Shown here: positions 51,120 to 63,286 of the stretch, piece by piece
Layout: each line of letters opens with the position of its first letter
Numbering within the stretch: the first letter of the stretch is position 1
NCBI GenBank assembly: GCA_947628695.1
Contig: CANRAV010000001.1
Coordinates: 1 to 64,000 of the forward strand
Direction of reading: 5' to 3'
DNA length: 64,000 nt
Origin: an uncultured Clostridia bacterium
GTDB taxonomy: Bacteria > Bacillota > Clostridia > Oscillospirales > CAG-382
Position numbers and translations under genes: made by a program
Notes under the pieces: model-generated
The model's database searches: none
The model's input: the letters and a program-made list of their open reading frames with translations, nothing else
What the model was told of the DNA's origin: nothing

Positions 51120-52270
51120 CTCTTAGCGGACGACAGCTTGTAGATGACAACCGCGGCAGCCAAAAGAAGCACGCACACCGCGCCGAAGATGATAGGCGCC
51201 TTCGATATGCCGCTTCCTCCCGCAGATTCCGTCTGCTTAAGCTCTACCCTGACAGAGCGGTTGCTTTTGATGTCGTTCAACGTGCAGGTGTATACCCTGC
51301 CGTTGTCGGTTGACTTTGCGAAAAAGCCCTCTTCTGCCTCCTCGCCGTCGACAAGCACCTTGTCTATGGCGTATCCGTTCCCCACCGTCACCGTCACTAC
51401 GGAGGACGAGCCGTAAGTCACCACGTCCGGCACGGCCTTGATGCTGCCGCCGGTGCCGCAGCTTACGGAAACCTTGAACTGCCTGCTTATATATGTGTCC
51501 TTTATCACCCAGTCCGCAATGCCGGGATTCGTGTATCCAAGCGCAAAATCAAGGCATTCGTCAAGCGTGCTCCCGCCGAAGTGCACGGGCGACTCGTCCG
51601 ACTTTACCGCGATCTTTTCGCTAAGCGACTTCATGCTTTCGTTGCCTTCCTCGGCGAAGATGAGGAAATCCACGCCCACGTCGTAAACCTGAGATGCCTT
51701 AAGCGGTTCCAAGCTGCCTCCGACGGCGACAAGACGGCTTGTCTTCTCCGTCATGTTAAGGGCGTATTCAAGCGCCGCCGCCGTCCCCGACCCGACGCCC
51801 ATTACAACGCATTTCGGAAGCGTTGTCTCTTCCGCGCTTAATTTGTTAAAAAGCTCCATAACGGCGTTCATAACATCCGTATGGGAGGCCGAGGTGCCGT
51901 CCTCGGAAGCCGCAAAGCTCTCCCCTTCCGGGCACTGCGGAGCCACAACGATATACGGAAAATCCTTGTAGGTCTCCTCCGCCGACTTTGAAACAAGCGC
52001 CTCAAGAACGCCCTTTTCGGCGAGCTGTGCCGCGTTGTCGCTGCCCTTGCCGCCGTCGCCGTGGAAGTAGATTATAAGCATGGCGGGGTCTGCGCCCGTG
52101 CTGCAGGCGGGCGAGCGGTAGATGCGGTAATTAAGCGAATAGCCGGAGGAAGAGGTAAAGGTCTCTGCCTCCATGGTCTGCGCCGGCACCTCCGCCGTTG
52201 CGAAAATACCGGTCAAAGAGAATAATATGAAAACGGCCGCTATCGCCGAAAACAACTTTTTTGCGTTCAT
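51116..52270 (-). CDS. Exported alpha/beta-hydrolase-like protein, probably non-catalytic
   Basis: 384 residues. Signal peptide 1-26, hydrolase-like domain about 35-245, a beta-rich domain about 265-345 of the kind found as surface repeats (G-Y-A-I-D-K-V-L-V-D-G), and a C-terminal membrane helix about 359-380. The hydrolase part parallels the esterase at 28092-28847 (Y-F-H-G-D-G-G-K-G-S-D-N, V-A-P-Q-C-P-E-G), but its nucleophile elbow is G-V-G-S-G (158-162) instead of G-I-S-M-G: the Ser position is Gly160. It may bind a ligand rather than hydrolyse it. ATG 52270 was chosen for the signal peptide; coupled to the lipoprotein gene. Confidence 0.8.
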   Translation of the reverse strand: MNAKKLFSAIAAVFILFSLTGIFATAEVPAQTMEAETFTSSSGYSLNYRIYRSPACSTGADPAMLIIYFHGDGGKGSDNAAQLAEKGVLEALVSKSAEETYKDFPYIVVAPQCPEGESFAASEDGTSASHTDVMNAVMELFNKLSAEETTLPKCVVMGVGSGTAAALEYALNMTEKTSRLVAVGGSLEPLKASQVYDVGVDFLIFAEEGNESMKSLSEKIAVKSDESPVHFGGSTLDECLDFALGYTNPGIADWVIKDTYISRQFKVSVSCGTGGSIKAVPDVVTYGSSSVVTVTVGNGYAIDKVLVDGEEAEEGFFAKSTDNGRVYTCTLNDIKSNRSVRVELKQTESAGGSGISKAPIIFGAVCVLLLAAAVVIYKLSSAKR

Positions 52271-52322
52271 AAAAGGCATCCTTCCCTTTTGGGGCACATG
52301 CGTATTCTGCCCCTACAATTAC

Positions 52323-52350
52323 ATTATATATATTTTGCCGCATTTGTCAA
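52323..52350 (-). promoter_or_regulatory. Promoter of the exported-protein/lipoprotein operon
   Basis: TTGACA (52345-52350), 16-base spacer, TATAAT (52323-52328). Confidence 0.8.
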
Positions 52351-52381
52351 GACTTAGCCGTGCACGGGGTGTCATGTATTC

Positions 52382-52410
52382 TTGACAAATGCCAAAGCTT
52401 TTGCTATACT
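52382..52410 (+). promoter_or_regulatory. dut promoter
   Basis: TTGACA (52382-52387), 17-base spacer, TATACT (52405-52410), divergent from the promoter at 52323-52350. Confidence 0.85.
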
Positions 52411-52444
52411 TTTTACGGAAAATAAACAGGGGGGGCGGCTTTAG

Positions 52445-52918
52445 GTGGAAAGAATTGCACAGTTTGAAAAGATAAGCCTTTCGCGCTATATTGCGGACGC
52501 GGGCACGGCGGAGGGATACGGGGACATACGGCTTCCGCTGAGGGCTACGGCGCACTCCGCGGGCTACGACTTTTTTGCACCCTGCGACGTTTTCCTGCCC
52601 GCCGGAGGCAGCGCCGTCGTAAAGACGGGCGTGCGCGTGCGCATGGACGAAGGCTGGGTGCTTATGCTTTACCCGCGAAGCGGGCTGGGCTTTAAGCTTG
52701 GACTGCGCCTTGCAAACACCGTCGGCGTTATCGACGGGGACTACTATTTTGCGGACAACGAAGGGCACATTATGATAAAGCTTGTAAACCCCGGCGAGAG
52801 AAGCCTTACACTTGAGGCCGGCACCGCCTTTGCGCAGGGCGTTTTCGTCCCCTACGGCATAACCGTGGACGACAGCCAAACGGAGAAGCGGCACGGAGGG
52901 TTTGGAAGCACGGGATAA
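52445..52918 (+). CDS. dut: dUTP diphosphatase
   Basis: 157 residues. All key motifs are visible: S-A-G-Y-D-F (1), P-R-S-G-L-G (2), G-V-I-D-G-D-Y (3) and C-terminal R-H-G-G-F-G-S-T-G (5). Removes dUTP and supplies dUMP. GTG start at 52445 with a loosely spaced GGGGGGCGG upstream. The composite structured repeat begins at its stop codon. Confidence 0.94.
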   Translation: MERIAQFEKISLSRYIADAGTAEGYGDIRLPLRATAHSAGYDFFAPCDVFLPAGGSAVVKTGVRVRMDEGWVLMLYPRSGLGFKLGLRLANTVGVIDGDYYFADNEGHIMIKLVNPGERSLTLEAGTAFAQGVFVPYGITVDDSQTEKRHGGFGSTG

Positions 52919-53212
52919 ATATCCCCCATAAAGCCTTACGGCTTTACGGGGGTGCCCCCGATATTAATCCCCACCACTCACTACGTTCGCGGCGGGGACC
53001 CCGGTTTAGCTAATAGGTTGACTTTTAAGAAAACTTCGTTTTCTCAAAAGTCCTCAGTCATTATAGATTCCCGTTCACTCGCGTCTCGCGCCTTATCCCC
53101 TCCTACGTCGGGAATAAGGCACTCGCGGGAATCCAAGGAGAATTTTCCGCGGTACATGCCCACGGAAAATTCGAGTTTTATTGTATGCTCGCTGAAGCTC
53201 GCGGTTTTGGAA
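52919..53212 (+). repeat. Composite structured repeat, copy 2 (3' of dut)
   Basis: Same modules and orientation relative to the preceding gene as 24826-25111: CCCCC...TTAC...GGGGG hairpin; GACTTTT/AAAAGTC hairpin; ATTATAGATTCCCG/CGGGAATC enclosing GCCTTAT/ATAAGGC; GAATTTTCCGCGG/CCACGGAAAATTC; then GTATGCTCGCTGAAGCTCGC. Loops and linkers are conserved while several stems are rewritten with compensating changes. Confidence 0.8.
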
Positions 53213-53227
53213 TTTTTGTTAAAAAGC

Positions 53228-53256
53228 TTGACAAAATGCGCGGACGGGTATATAAT
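53228..53256 (+). promoter_or_regulatory. Antitoxin RNA promoter
   Basis: TTGACA (53228-53233), 17-base spacer, TATAAT (53251-53256): full consensus. Confidence 0.88.
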
Positions 53257-53262
53257 GTAAAT

Positions 53263-53363
53263 AGAAAGGGCGCCGCCGATAAGCGGTTGGCCCCACAGTT
53301 GGTTTTTTCCTACTTAAAAAAGTAGGCGACCGTCACTGTTGGAGTCAGTGGCGGTCATTTTTT
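53263..53363 (+). ncRNA. Probable antisense antitoxin RNA of a type I toxin-antitoxin locus
   Basis: A transcript from the consensus promoter would start near 53263, contain a CCTACTT/AAGTAGG hairpin (53309-53326) and end at the GACCGTCACTG/CAGTGGCGGTC terminator (53328-53356) with six Ts (53358-53363), about 100 bases. Its 3' stem is antisense to the last codons and stop of the toxin ORF on the other strand. Its 5' GGGCGCCGCCG is also complementary to the toxin mRNA leader. This convergent, 3'-overlapping layout matches TxpA/RatA and BsrG/SR4-type loci. Confidence 0.7.
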
Positions 53364-53452
53364 ATACATTTTACAATCAAGACGACCAATTGAATAAGGT
53401 CGCATATCGCGCTAATAAACACGAATATTGATTCGTATGTACTAAAAAACAT
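53345..53452 (-). CDS. Small hydrophobic type I toxin-like peptide
   Basis: 35 residues: M-F-F-S-T-Y-E-S then a hydrophobic stretch (I-F-V-F-I-S-A-I-C...L-V-V-L-I-V) and a charged end K-C-I-K-N-D-R-H. This is the shape of holin-like type I toxins of Firmicutes, which insert in the membrane. AAAGGAGG (53460-53467) is seven bases before the ATG at 53452; an ATG at 53458 is too close to it. The site can be hidden in a stem with CCCCCTTTC upstream (around a TCGCT/AGCGA hairpin). The leader carries two copies of a GCGTTTGCCATA motif. Too short for routine gene calling. Confidence 0.7.
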   Translation of the reverse strand: MFFSTYESIFVFISAICDLIQLVVLIVKCIKNDRH

Positions 53453-53558
53453 AAGCATCCCTCCTTTCCCTCGCTCAGAAAGCGAGAAAGGGGGAGCCAA
53501 CCGCCTACCGTTATGGCAAACGCCCGGGCGCCGCCGCTATGGCAAACGCCTAAGATTT

Positions 53559-53586
53559 ATTATACACTTTCGGCAAAATTTGTCAA
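53559..53586 (-). promoter_or_regulatory. Toxin mRNA promoter
   Basis: TTGACA (53581-53586), 16-base spacer, TATAAT (53559-53564); gives a leader of about 100 bases before the toxin ATG. Confidence 0.85.
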
Positions 53587-53688
53587 GAGGAAAAACCGCC
53601 GCGTAAGAAGAACTTGCGCGGCAATTTTTATGTTTAATCCACGCTTCATACGTGCGGGCGGGAAAATTAAAAGTTTCTGCAAATTGTA

Positions 53689-53717
53689 TTCCAATTTCCG
53701 CGGGTTTGTGGTATAAT
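53689..53717 (+). promoter_or_regulatory. uvrB promoter
   Basis: TTCCAA (53689-53694), 17-base spacer, TATAAT (53712-53717). No convincing LexA-type box was seen around it. Confidence 0.6.
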
Positions 53718-53747
53718 GGTATGATACACGGGAAGGAGCGGCTTTTT

Positions 53748-55694
53748 ATGGATCATTTTGAACTTGTTTCGCCGTTTAAGCCGATGGGCGACCAGCCGGA
53801 GGCGATAGAAAAGCTTGCCGCAGGTGTGGAAAGCGGGCTTCGCGACCAGGTGCTTTTAGGCGTAACCGGTTCCGGCAAGACCTTTACGATGGCAAACATA
53901 ATAGCGCGGATAAACAAGCCGACCCTTGTTTTGGCGCACAACAAGACGCTTGCGGCGCAGCTGTGCTCCGAGTTCCGCGAGTTTTTCCCGAACAACGCGG
54001 TGGAATACTTCGTATCCTATTACGACTACTACCAGCCGGAGGCTTACGTCCCCGGCAAGGACATTTACATAGAGAAGGACGCCGCGATAAACGACGAGAT
54101 AGACAAGCTTCGTCACAGCGCCACAAGCGCGCTTTTCGAGCGGCAGGACGTGATAATAGTCTCCAGCGTGTCGTGCATATATTCCCTCGGCGACCCGGCG
54201 GAGTACCGAAAGCAGGTCATATCTTTGCGTCCGGGGCTTCGCATAAGCCGTGACGCGGTTATAAAGCGGCTTGTCGCGGTGCAGTACACGAGAAGCGACA
54301 TAGGCTTTGAACGCAACAACTTCCGCGTTCGCGGCGACGTTTTGGAGATCTTCCCGTCCAACACGAACACGGACGCCGTAAGGGTAGAGTTTTTCGGCGA
54401 CGAGATAGACCGCATTTCCGTGATAGACACCGTCACCGGCGAGCTTAAGGCGCGCCTGAACCACGCCGCCATATACCCCTCGTCGCACTACGTGACGGAC
54501 GAGGAGCTTCGCAAGGCGGCGCTTACGGAGATATACGACGAGATGCTTGAAAGGGTCGAGTACTTCGAAAAAAACGGCAAGCTTATAGAGGCGCAGCGCA
54601 TAAAGGAGCGCACGCTGTTTGACATAGAGCAGATACGCGAGATAGGCTACTGCAGCGGGGTGGAGAACTACAGCCGCGTCCTTTCCGGCCGCAAGCCGGG
54701 CAGCACGCCATACACGCTGCTTGACTATTTCCCCAAAGACTTTCTGCTTTTCATAGACGAAAGCCACGTCACGGTGCCGCAGGTGCGAGGCATGAGCGGC
54801 GGCGACACGGCGCGGAAGAAGAACCTTATCGACTACGGCTTTCGCCTTCCGTCGGCCTACGACAACCGGCCGCTTAAGTTTGACGAGTTCACGGCCAAAA
54901 AGGGGCAGACCGTCTACGTAAGCGCCACACCCGGCGACTATGAGAAGGGGCTGGCGCAGAACATGGCGGAGCAGATCATAAGGCCGACGGGGCTGCTTGA
55001 CCCGACGGTGGAGGTGCGCCCCGTGGCAGGGCAGATAGACGACCTGCTGGGCGAAATACGAAACTGCATAAGCAGGAACGAAAGGGTGCTTGTCACCACG
55101 CTTACTAAAAAGATGGCGGAAGACCTAAGCGAGTACTTCCTTCAAAACGGCGTGAAGACGAAGTACCTTCACTACGACATAGAGACCATAGAGAGGATAG
55201 AGCTTTTAAGGCAGCTGCGGGCAGGGGAGTTTGACGTACTTGTCGGCATAAACCTGCTTAGAGAGGGGCTTGACCTGCCGGAGGTTGCGCTTATCGGTAT
55301 TTTAGACGCCGACAAGGAGGGCTTCCTCCGCTCGGAGATGAGCCTTATACAGACGATAGGACGCGCAGCGAGGAACGCGGCAGGGCGCGTTATAATGTAC
55401 GCGGACAGGGTAACCGGCTCCATGCAGCGCGCCATGGACGAGACCAACCGCCGCCGCGAGAAGCAGGACGCCTACAACAAGGCGCACGGCATAACGCCGA
55501 AGACCATAATCAAGGAAATACGCGCTCCGATAGAGATAACCGTAAGCGGCTCCGGCGACGGCGGCAGGCTTACGAAGGCGGAGAAGAAGCAGCTTATAGA
55601 CAAGCTGCAAAAGCAGATGAAGCAGGCGGCGAAGGAGCTTGACTTTGAAACCGCGGCGGCACTGCGCGACAGGATACGTTCGCTTTTGGCGTAA
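53748..55694 (+). CDS. uvrB: UvrABC excision nuclease subunit B
   Basis: 648 residues. Walker [10 protein letters not shown] near 36-44, the beta-hairpin region [10 protein letters not shown], helicase motifs through I-G-R-A-A-R-N, and the C-terminal UvrC-binding coiled coil ([11 protein letters not shown]). It verifies DNA damage after loading by UvrA. ATG 53748 follows GGAAGGAG by about ten bases. uvrA follows after ten bases. Confidence 0.97.
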   Translation: MDHFELVSPFKPMGDQPEAIEKLAAGVESGLRDQVLLGVTGSGKTFTMANIIARINKPTLVLAHNKTLAAQLCSEFREFFPNNAVEYFVSYYDYYQPEAYVPGKDIYIEKDAAINDEIDKLRHSATSALFERQDVIIVSSVSCIYSLGDPAEYRKQVISLRPGLRISRDAVIKRLVAVQYTRSDIGFERNNFRVRGDVLEIFPSNTNTDAVRVEFFGDEIDRISVIDTVTGELKARLNHAAIYPSSHYVTDEELRKAALTEIYDEMLERVEYFEKNGKLIEAQRIKERTLFDIEQIREIGYCSGVENYSRVLSGRKPGSTPYTLLDYFPKDFLLFIDESHVTVPQVRGMSGGDTARKKNLIDYGFRLPSAYDNRPLKFDEFTAKKGQTVYVSATPGDYEKGLAQNMAEQIIRPTGLLDPTVEVRPVAGQIDDLLGEIRNCISRNERVLVTTLTKKMAEDLSEYFLQNGVKTKYLHYDIETIERIELLRQLRAGEFDVLVGINLLREGLDLPEVALIGILDADKEGFLRSEMSLIQTIGRAARNAAGRVIMYADRVTGSMQRAMDETNRRREKQDAYNKAHGITPKTIIKEIRAPIEITVSGSGDGGRLTKAEKKQLIDKLQKQMKQAAKELDFETAAALRDRIRSLLA

Positions 55695-55704
55695 AGGAGA
55701 GGGC

Positions 55705-58538
<2,834 letters not shown>

Positions 58539-58542
<4 letters not shown>

Positions 58543-60389
58543 ACACAGACAGAATAAAGCACATACTTGCGCGGGTGGAAAAGCCCGGCAGGTACACCGG
58601 CGGCGAGTACGGAGAGCTTATAAAGGACAAGTCGAAGGTAGAGGTGAGGATGGCCTTCTGCTTCCCGGACACCTATGAAATAGGCATGTCGAACCTCGGC
58701 ATGCGTATACTGCGCCACTGCCTTAACAAAAAGGACTACCTTTGGTGCGAGCGCTGCTATGCCCCCTGGACGGACATGGAGGCGGAGATGCGCCGTGAGG
58801 GCGTACCGCTTTACGCGCTTGAAAGCGGTGACGACATAAAGGACTTCGACATTGTCGCGTTCACGCTGCAGTACGAGCTTTCCTATACAAACGCCGTTAA
58901 TATGCTTGACCTTGCGGGGATACCGATTTACGCCTCCGAGAGGGGAGAGGAGTGGCCGCTTGTCATAGCCGGCGGCCCCTGCGCCTACAATCCGGAGCCG
59001 ATGTCCGACTTTATAGACGTCTTCTCGATAGGCGAGGGGGAGGAAACGCTTTGCGCCCTTGCCGACCTTTACAGGGAGTGCAAGAAAAACGGTGTAAAGA
59101 AGGCGGACTTCCTTAAAAAAGCCGCCGGTATCCGCGGAATGTACGTCCCTTCGCTGTACGAGGTAAGCTACAACGAAGACGGGACTATAAAGGACTTCCG
59201 CCCGAAGGAGGAGGGCGTGCCTGCGGCGGTGGAGAAGGCGTTTGTCACCGACCTTGACGGTGTCGACTTCCCTACGGAGCACGAGATGCCCTACCTTGAG
59301 ACGGTGCACGACCGCATGGTTCTTGAGGTGTTCCGCGGCTGCATACGCGGCTGCCGCTTCTGCCAGGCTGGCACGGTCTGCCGCCCGGTGCGGGAGAAAA
59401 GCCCGGAAACGCTTGACGCACAGGCAAGGGAGCTTTACAAAAACACCGGCTACAGCGAGGTCTCGATGTGCTGTCTCAGCATAAGCGACTACACGCGCCT
59501 GCGTGAGCTTATAGACAAAATGCTTCTTTGGACGGAGAAGGAGCGGGTGAACATCTCGCTTCCGTCCATGCGCATAGACAGCTTCTATCGCGAGCTTATG
59601 GAAAAGGCCATGAACGTGCGGCAAAGCGGGCTTACCTTTGCGCCGGAGGCCGGCACGCAGAGGCTGCGCGACGTTATAAACAAAAACCTTACGGAGGAAG
59701 AGATACTTAAGGGCTGCGAGGCGGCCTTTGACGGCGGCAGAAGCGCGCTTAAGCTTTACTTTATGAACGGCCTGCCGACGGAGACGGACGACGACATAAG
59801 GGGTATAGCCTCGCTTGCGCAGAGGATAGTCGACCTTTACTACTCCGAAAAGCGCGGCAGCCCGAAGGGCGTAAGCGTAAGCATAAGCGTTTCCTGCCTG
59901 GTGCCGAAGCCGTTTACCCCCTTCCAGTGGTTCCCGCAGGACACGGCGGACGAGCTTTTGCGGAAGCAGATGCTTCTTAAGGAGTGCATAACCTCGCGCA
60001 AGATAAGCTACAGCTATCACGACGGGAAGGTCAGCTTTTTGGAGGCGGTGTTTGCGCGCGGCGACCGCAGGCTTTCCGCCGCCATTGCGGAGGCGGTACG
60101 GCAGGGGCAGCGCTTTGACAGCTGGGACGAGCTTTTCGACTATGACCGCTGGATGGGCGTGTTTGAGAAGGTGGGTATTGACCCCGCGTTTTACGCAAAC
60201 CGCAGAATAGGATTTGACGAAAAGCTCCCATGGGATCACATAAGCTGCGGCGTAAGCAAGGAATTCCTTATAAAAGAAGCGAAAAAGGCGCTTGAGGGCG
60301 TTACGACGCCGGACTGCCGCACCCGCTGCTCCGGCTGCGGGATGCAGAACAGGGGCTGCACCGTCTGCAAGGGAGGGGAAAAGCAATGA
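58539..60389 (+). CDS. Radical SAM protein (TIGR03960-like, YgiQ-related)
   Basis: 616 residues. The N-terminal half resembles a B12-binding-type domain (F-C-F-P-D-T-Y-E-I-G-M-S-N-L-G), followed by the radical SAM cluster Cys268-x3-Cys272-x2-Cys275 (C-I-R-G-C-R-F-C) and a C-terminal Cys-rich tail (C-R-T-R-C-S-G-C-G). In many clostridia and other bacteria such genes sit directly before a TIGR03936 gene, as here; function not established. It overlaps uvrA and the next gene by four bases each, so the three are translated together. Confidence 0.9.
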
Positions 60390-61030
60390 ACGCACCCGAG
60401 AAGTACACCGTGCGTGTGTTTTGGCAGAAGAGGGGCAACGCAAGGTACATATCGCACCTCGACACACAGCGCGCCATAACCCGCGCGCTTATAAGAAGCG
60501 GGCTTCCGCTTTACTATTCGCAGGGCTTCAACCCTCACCCGAAGCTTGTGTTCGCCCTCCCCGTGTCCATATATCAGGAGGCGCTTTACGACGTGTTCGA
60601 CATCGACCTTTGCGAAAGGCTTCCCTCCGACACCGTTTACGAAAGGCTTTCCGCCGTCATGCCGTCCGATATGCCGGTGATAAAGGCGGCGTACCCGAAG
60701 AAAAAGCTTAAGGAGCTTCGCTACGCCTCCTACGAGATAACGCTTGAAACCGACCTTTCCGCGGAAGAGGTGCTTTCCCGCTTCGCCGGGGAGGTGACGG
60801 TGGAGAAAAAAAGCAAGTCGAAGACCGAGAACGTCGATATTTCCCCGATGATAAAAAGCCTGTCTGCAAAGCAAAGGGACGGCGCGGTGCTTTTGAAGGC
60901 CGTCCTCTCGGCCGCGTCCGACGCGTACCTGAACCCGAAGTACCTTGTGGACTTCTTAGGCGGGGAGGTTCGGTACTCTCAGACGGTAAGAACGGCGCTT
61001 CTTGACGGACATTTGAAGCTTTTGGACTGA
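60386..61030 (+). CDS. TIGR03936/DUF2344 protein
   Basis: 214 residues. Typical opening V-R-V-F-W-Q-K-R-G-N-A-R-Y-I-S-H-L-D and S-Q-G-F-N-P-H-P-K-L, shared by a family always linked to the radical SAM gene upstream. Probably a partner or substrate-handling subunit of that enzyme (inference from constant linkage and the four-base overlap). In other genomes the pair precedes RNase E/G and rplU; that is not the case here. Confidence 0.9.
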   Translation: MNAPEKYTVRVFWQKRGNARYISHLDTQRAITRALIRSGLPLYYSQGFNPHPKLVFALPVSIYQEALYDVFDIDLCERLPSDTVYERLSAVMPSDMPVIKAAYPKKKLKELRYASYEITLETDLSAEEVLSRFAGEVTVEKKSKSKTENVDISPMIKSLSAKQRDGAVLLKAVLSAASDAYLNPKYLVDFLGGEVRYSQTVRTALLDGHLKLLD

Positions 61031-61047
61031 TTTTTTTCGCAAAACAC

Positions 61048-61076
61048 TTGTATAATGCAAAAAAATAGTGTATTAT
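61048..61076 (+). promoter_or_regulatory. Promoter of the lipoprotein-miaA operon
   Basis: TTGTAT (61048-61053), 17-base spacer, TATTAT (61071-61076). Confidence 0.65.
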
Positions 61077-61116
61077 GTAGATGTGAAATTGTATTAACCG
61101 GCGAGGTATGGATTTT

Positions 61117-61314
61117 ATGAAAAAGACAAAAACGGTGTGGGGCGGCTCGGTCGGCAAGGTTTTGGCGCTTCTGCTGGTGCTTGCCGTCATCTTCGGCGCC
61201 GTTGCGGTGACCGTTGCGGTGTCGTCGAAGAAAGAGATACCGGCTTCCGACGAAAGCTCGGCTTCTTCCTCTTCGGCCTTTGCGGGGCCGTGCGGAGGGC
61301 TGTACCTTGTTTAA
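61117..61314 (+). CDS. Small exported or membrane-anchored protein
   Basis: 65 residues: basic start (KKTKTVWGGSVGK), one hydrophobic segment (about 14-36), then a Ser-rich tail ending near G-P-C-G-G-L. The ATG at 61117 is nine bases after GGCGAGGT; the ATG at 61108 touches that site. No recognised family. Its 3' end contains the ribosome binding site and start of the lipoprotein gene (overlap of eight bases), so a leader role is possible. Confidence 0.6.
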   Translation: MKKTKTVWGGSVGKVLALLLVLAVIFGAVAVTVAVSSKKEIPASDESSASSSSAFAGPCGGLYLV

Positions 61315-62338
61315 GACCGTAGGACATATAAAAAGGGCTTTGGCGCTTTTTGCCGCGCTTTGCCTGCTTCTTTCCCTTGCGGGCTGCAGCGGGGAAGAGG
61401 AGAGGGTGATGAAGAGCTATGCCGACGGGGTCGGCGGCTACAGCTTCTCTTATCCGGAGGGCTGGGATGTTTACAGCCTCGGCGGGGTTACCTGCGTAAG
61501 CATTGCGGACGTCGGCGGTGCGCTTCCCTTCGCAATGGTGCGCTTTTCCTCCTTTGACAATACAGAGGGGCTTACGGCGGCGGAGTATTGGAACGCCGGG
61601 ATAGACGGCTTCTCTTCGGTTTACGAAAGCTGCCGCATACTTCAGGACAAACGCGGCGTGTTTGAAAAGGACGGCGTGGGCAGCGCCTATGCAGCCGCGG
61701 CGGAGGTCACGCTTAAGGGCGAGACGAAGCTTGACGGGCAGCCGACAAAGGCGGGCGAAACGGCCGATTACATGCTGCAGCAGCTTGTCTTCGAGGGGGA
61801 CGGTAGGATCTGCGTCGTAAGCTATCTCTCTTCCAAGACGAATTACGAGCTGTACGGCGACATCATGGACGACATAAAAGAGAGCTTTGCGTTTGCGGAA
61901 CCCGCGCCTGCACAGTCTGCGGACGACAAGGGGTATGCGGACTTTACCGTTCCCGTGCCGGAGGGGTGGAGCCTTGACACGGCGGAGGCGTTTGTAAGCT
62001 TAAGCTGCGGCAAGGCAACCGTGGTTGCCTGCGTTTTCGCGCTGGACAGGAACGCCACCGCAAGGCAGTACTGGGAGGAGACATACAAAAACTCCGTAAG
62101 CGCGGGACTTGTGGACTTTAAGGAGATATCCGTTGCCGACAGGCGCCTCGGAGGCGCAAGCGCGGTGGATGCGTACTACACGGCAAAGTCGGTTTCCGGC
62201 AACAGCTACAGCTTCCGCACCTGCCTTTGCATACGCGGGGCGGAGATATATACCGTTACGCTTACCGCAGACGAAAACGACTATGAGGGCGCTGCGGCGG
62301 GCTACGAGGCGATATTGGAAGGATTCGCTTTCAAATGA
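61307..62338 (+). CDS. Lipoprotein with repeated PsbP/DUF-like domains
   Basis: 343 residues. Signal peptide with lipobox L-A-G-C (Cys27). Two similar halves (about 40-195 and 205-343), each with a Y/F-P-E-G-W or V-P-E-G-W motif near its start, followed by a long strand-rich fold and A-x-x-Y-W-N/E, as in PsbP-like surface lipoproteins of Gram-positive bacteria. Role unknown. Start taken as TTG at 61307 after GGAGGGC; coupled to the small ORF before it and, by ATGA, to miaA after it. Confidence 0.78.
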   Translation: MFKTVGHIKRALALFAALCLLLSLAGCSGEEERVMKSYADGVGGYSFSYPEGWDVYSLGGVTCVSIADVGGALPFAMVRFSSFDNTEGLTAAEYWNAGIDGFSSVYESCRILQDKRGVFEKDGVGSAYAAAAEVTLKGETKLDGQPTKAGETADYMLQQLVFEGDGRICVVSYLSSKTNYELYGDIMDDIKESFAFAEPAPAQSADDKGYADFTVPVPEGWSLDTAEAFVSLSCGKATVVACVFALDRNATARQYWEETYKNSVSAGLVDFKEISVADRRLGGASAVDAYYTAKSVSGNSYSFRTCLCIRGAEIYTVTLTADENDYEGAAAGYEAILEGFAFK

Positions 62339-63273
62339 TAAAGCTTATTGCCGTTGCGGGGGCGACGGCCACCGGCAAAAGCGCGCTTGCCGTTCGTCTT
62401 GCACGCGAGTTTGACGGTGAGATAATCTCCGGCGATTCGGCGCAGGTTTACAAGGGCATGGACATCGGCACCGCCAAGGTGACGAAGGAAGAGATGTGCG
62501 GCGTTCCGCACCACCTTTTAAGCTTTGCGGATATAGAAGAGCAGTTCTCCGCAGGCAGCTTTGTTGCCCTTGCGGGGCGCATAGCGGAGGATATTGCCGC
62601 ACGCGGGAAGGTTCCGGTGCTTGCCGGAGGTACCGGCCTTTACATAGACGCGCTGACGGGGGAGGCGGCCTTCTCCGAAACGGCGGACAGCGACCCGGAG
62701 ATAAGGGCACGCCTGATGCAAGAGGCCAAGGAAGAGGGCGCAGCTGCCCTGCACGCAAGGCTTGCGGAGGTTGACCCCGTTTCTGCGGCGGAGATACACC
62801 CCAACAACGTAAAGCGCGTTGCACGCGCGCTGGAGATATACCTTGTAACGGGGAAGACGAAGACAAGCCTTATCGCCGAGGGCGGCAGGCAAAGCCGCTT
62901 TAAGCGCTGCCTTATACTTCTTGACGACCCCGACAGGGGCAGGCTTTACACCCGCATAAACGCACGCGTGGACGGGATGTTTGAAGCGGGGCTGGAGGCA
63001 GAGGCCTTTTCGCTTTGGAAGGCGGGGCTGGAGAACACACCCACGGCAAGCCAGGCGATAGGGTATAAAGAGCTTTTCCCCTATTTCAGGGGCGAGACGA
63101 GCCTCGATAAGGCGAAGGAGAACATAAAACAGGCAACGCGCAACTACGCAAAGCGGCAGATAAGCTACTTTAAGCGCATGAAGGACGCGCACGTCATAGA
63201 CTGCACCGGGGGCGAGGCCGTTTTTGAGGAGGCAAGGCGCATCTGCGGTGGGTTTTTGAACGGTTCGGGCTGA
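62335..63273 (+). CDS. miaA: tRNA dimethylallyltransferase
   Basis: 312 residues. P loop G-A-T-A-T-G-K-S at 9-16, D-S-A-Q-V-Y-K-G-M-D-I-G-T-A-K, A-G-G-T-G-L-Y-I-D-A, and Q-A-I-G-Y-K-E near the C terminus. It adds a dimethylallyl group to A37 of tRNAs reading U-initial codons, using MEP-derived DMAPP. The usual miaA neighbours mutL and hfq are not present here. Confidence 0.96.
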   Translation: MIKLIAVAGATATGKSALAVRLAREFDGEIISGDSAQVYKGMDIGTAKVTKEEMCGVPHHLLSFADIEEQFSAGSFVALAGRIAEDIAARGKVPVLAGGTGLYIDALTGEAAFSETADSDPEIRARLMQEAKEEGAAALHARLAEVDPVSAAEIHPNNVKRVARALEIYLVTGKTKTSLIAEGGRQSRFKRCLILLDDPDRGRLYTRINARVDGMFEAGLEAEAFSLWKAGLENTPTASQAIGYKELFPYFRGETSLDKAKENIKQATRNYAKRQISYFKRMKDAHVIDCTGGEAVFEEARRICGGFLNGSG

Positions 63274-63286
63274 CGGAGGTGAGACG

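Noticed and set aside
53589-53747. LexA/SOS box before uvrB
   Set aside because: No palindrome of the Gram-positive GAAC-N4-GTTC type was found near the promoter.
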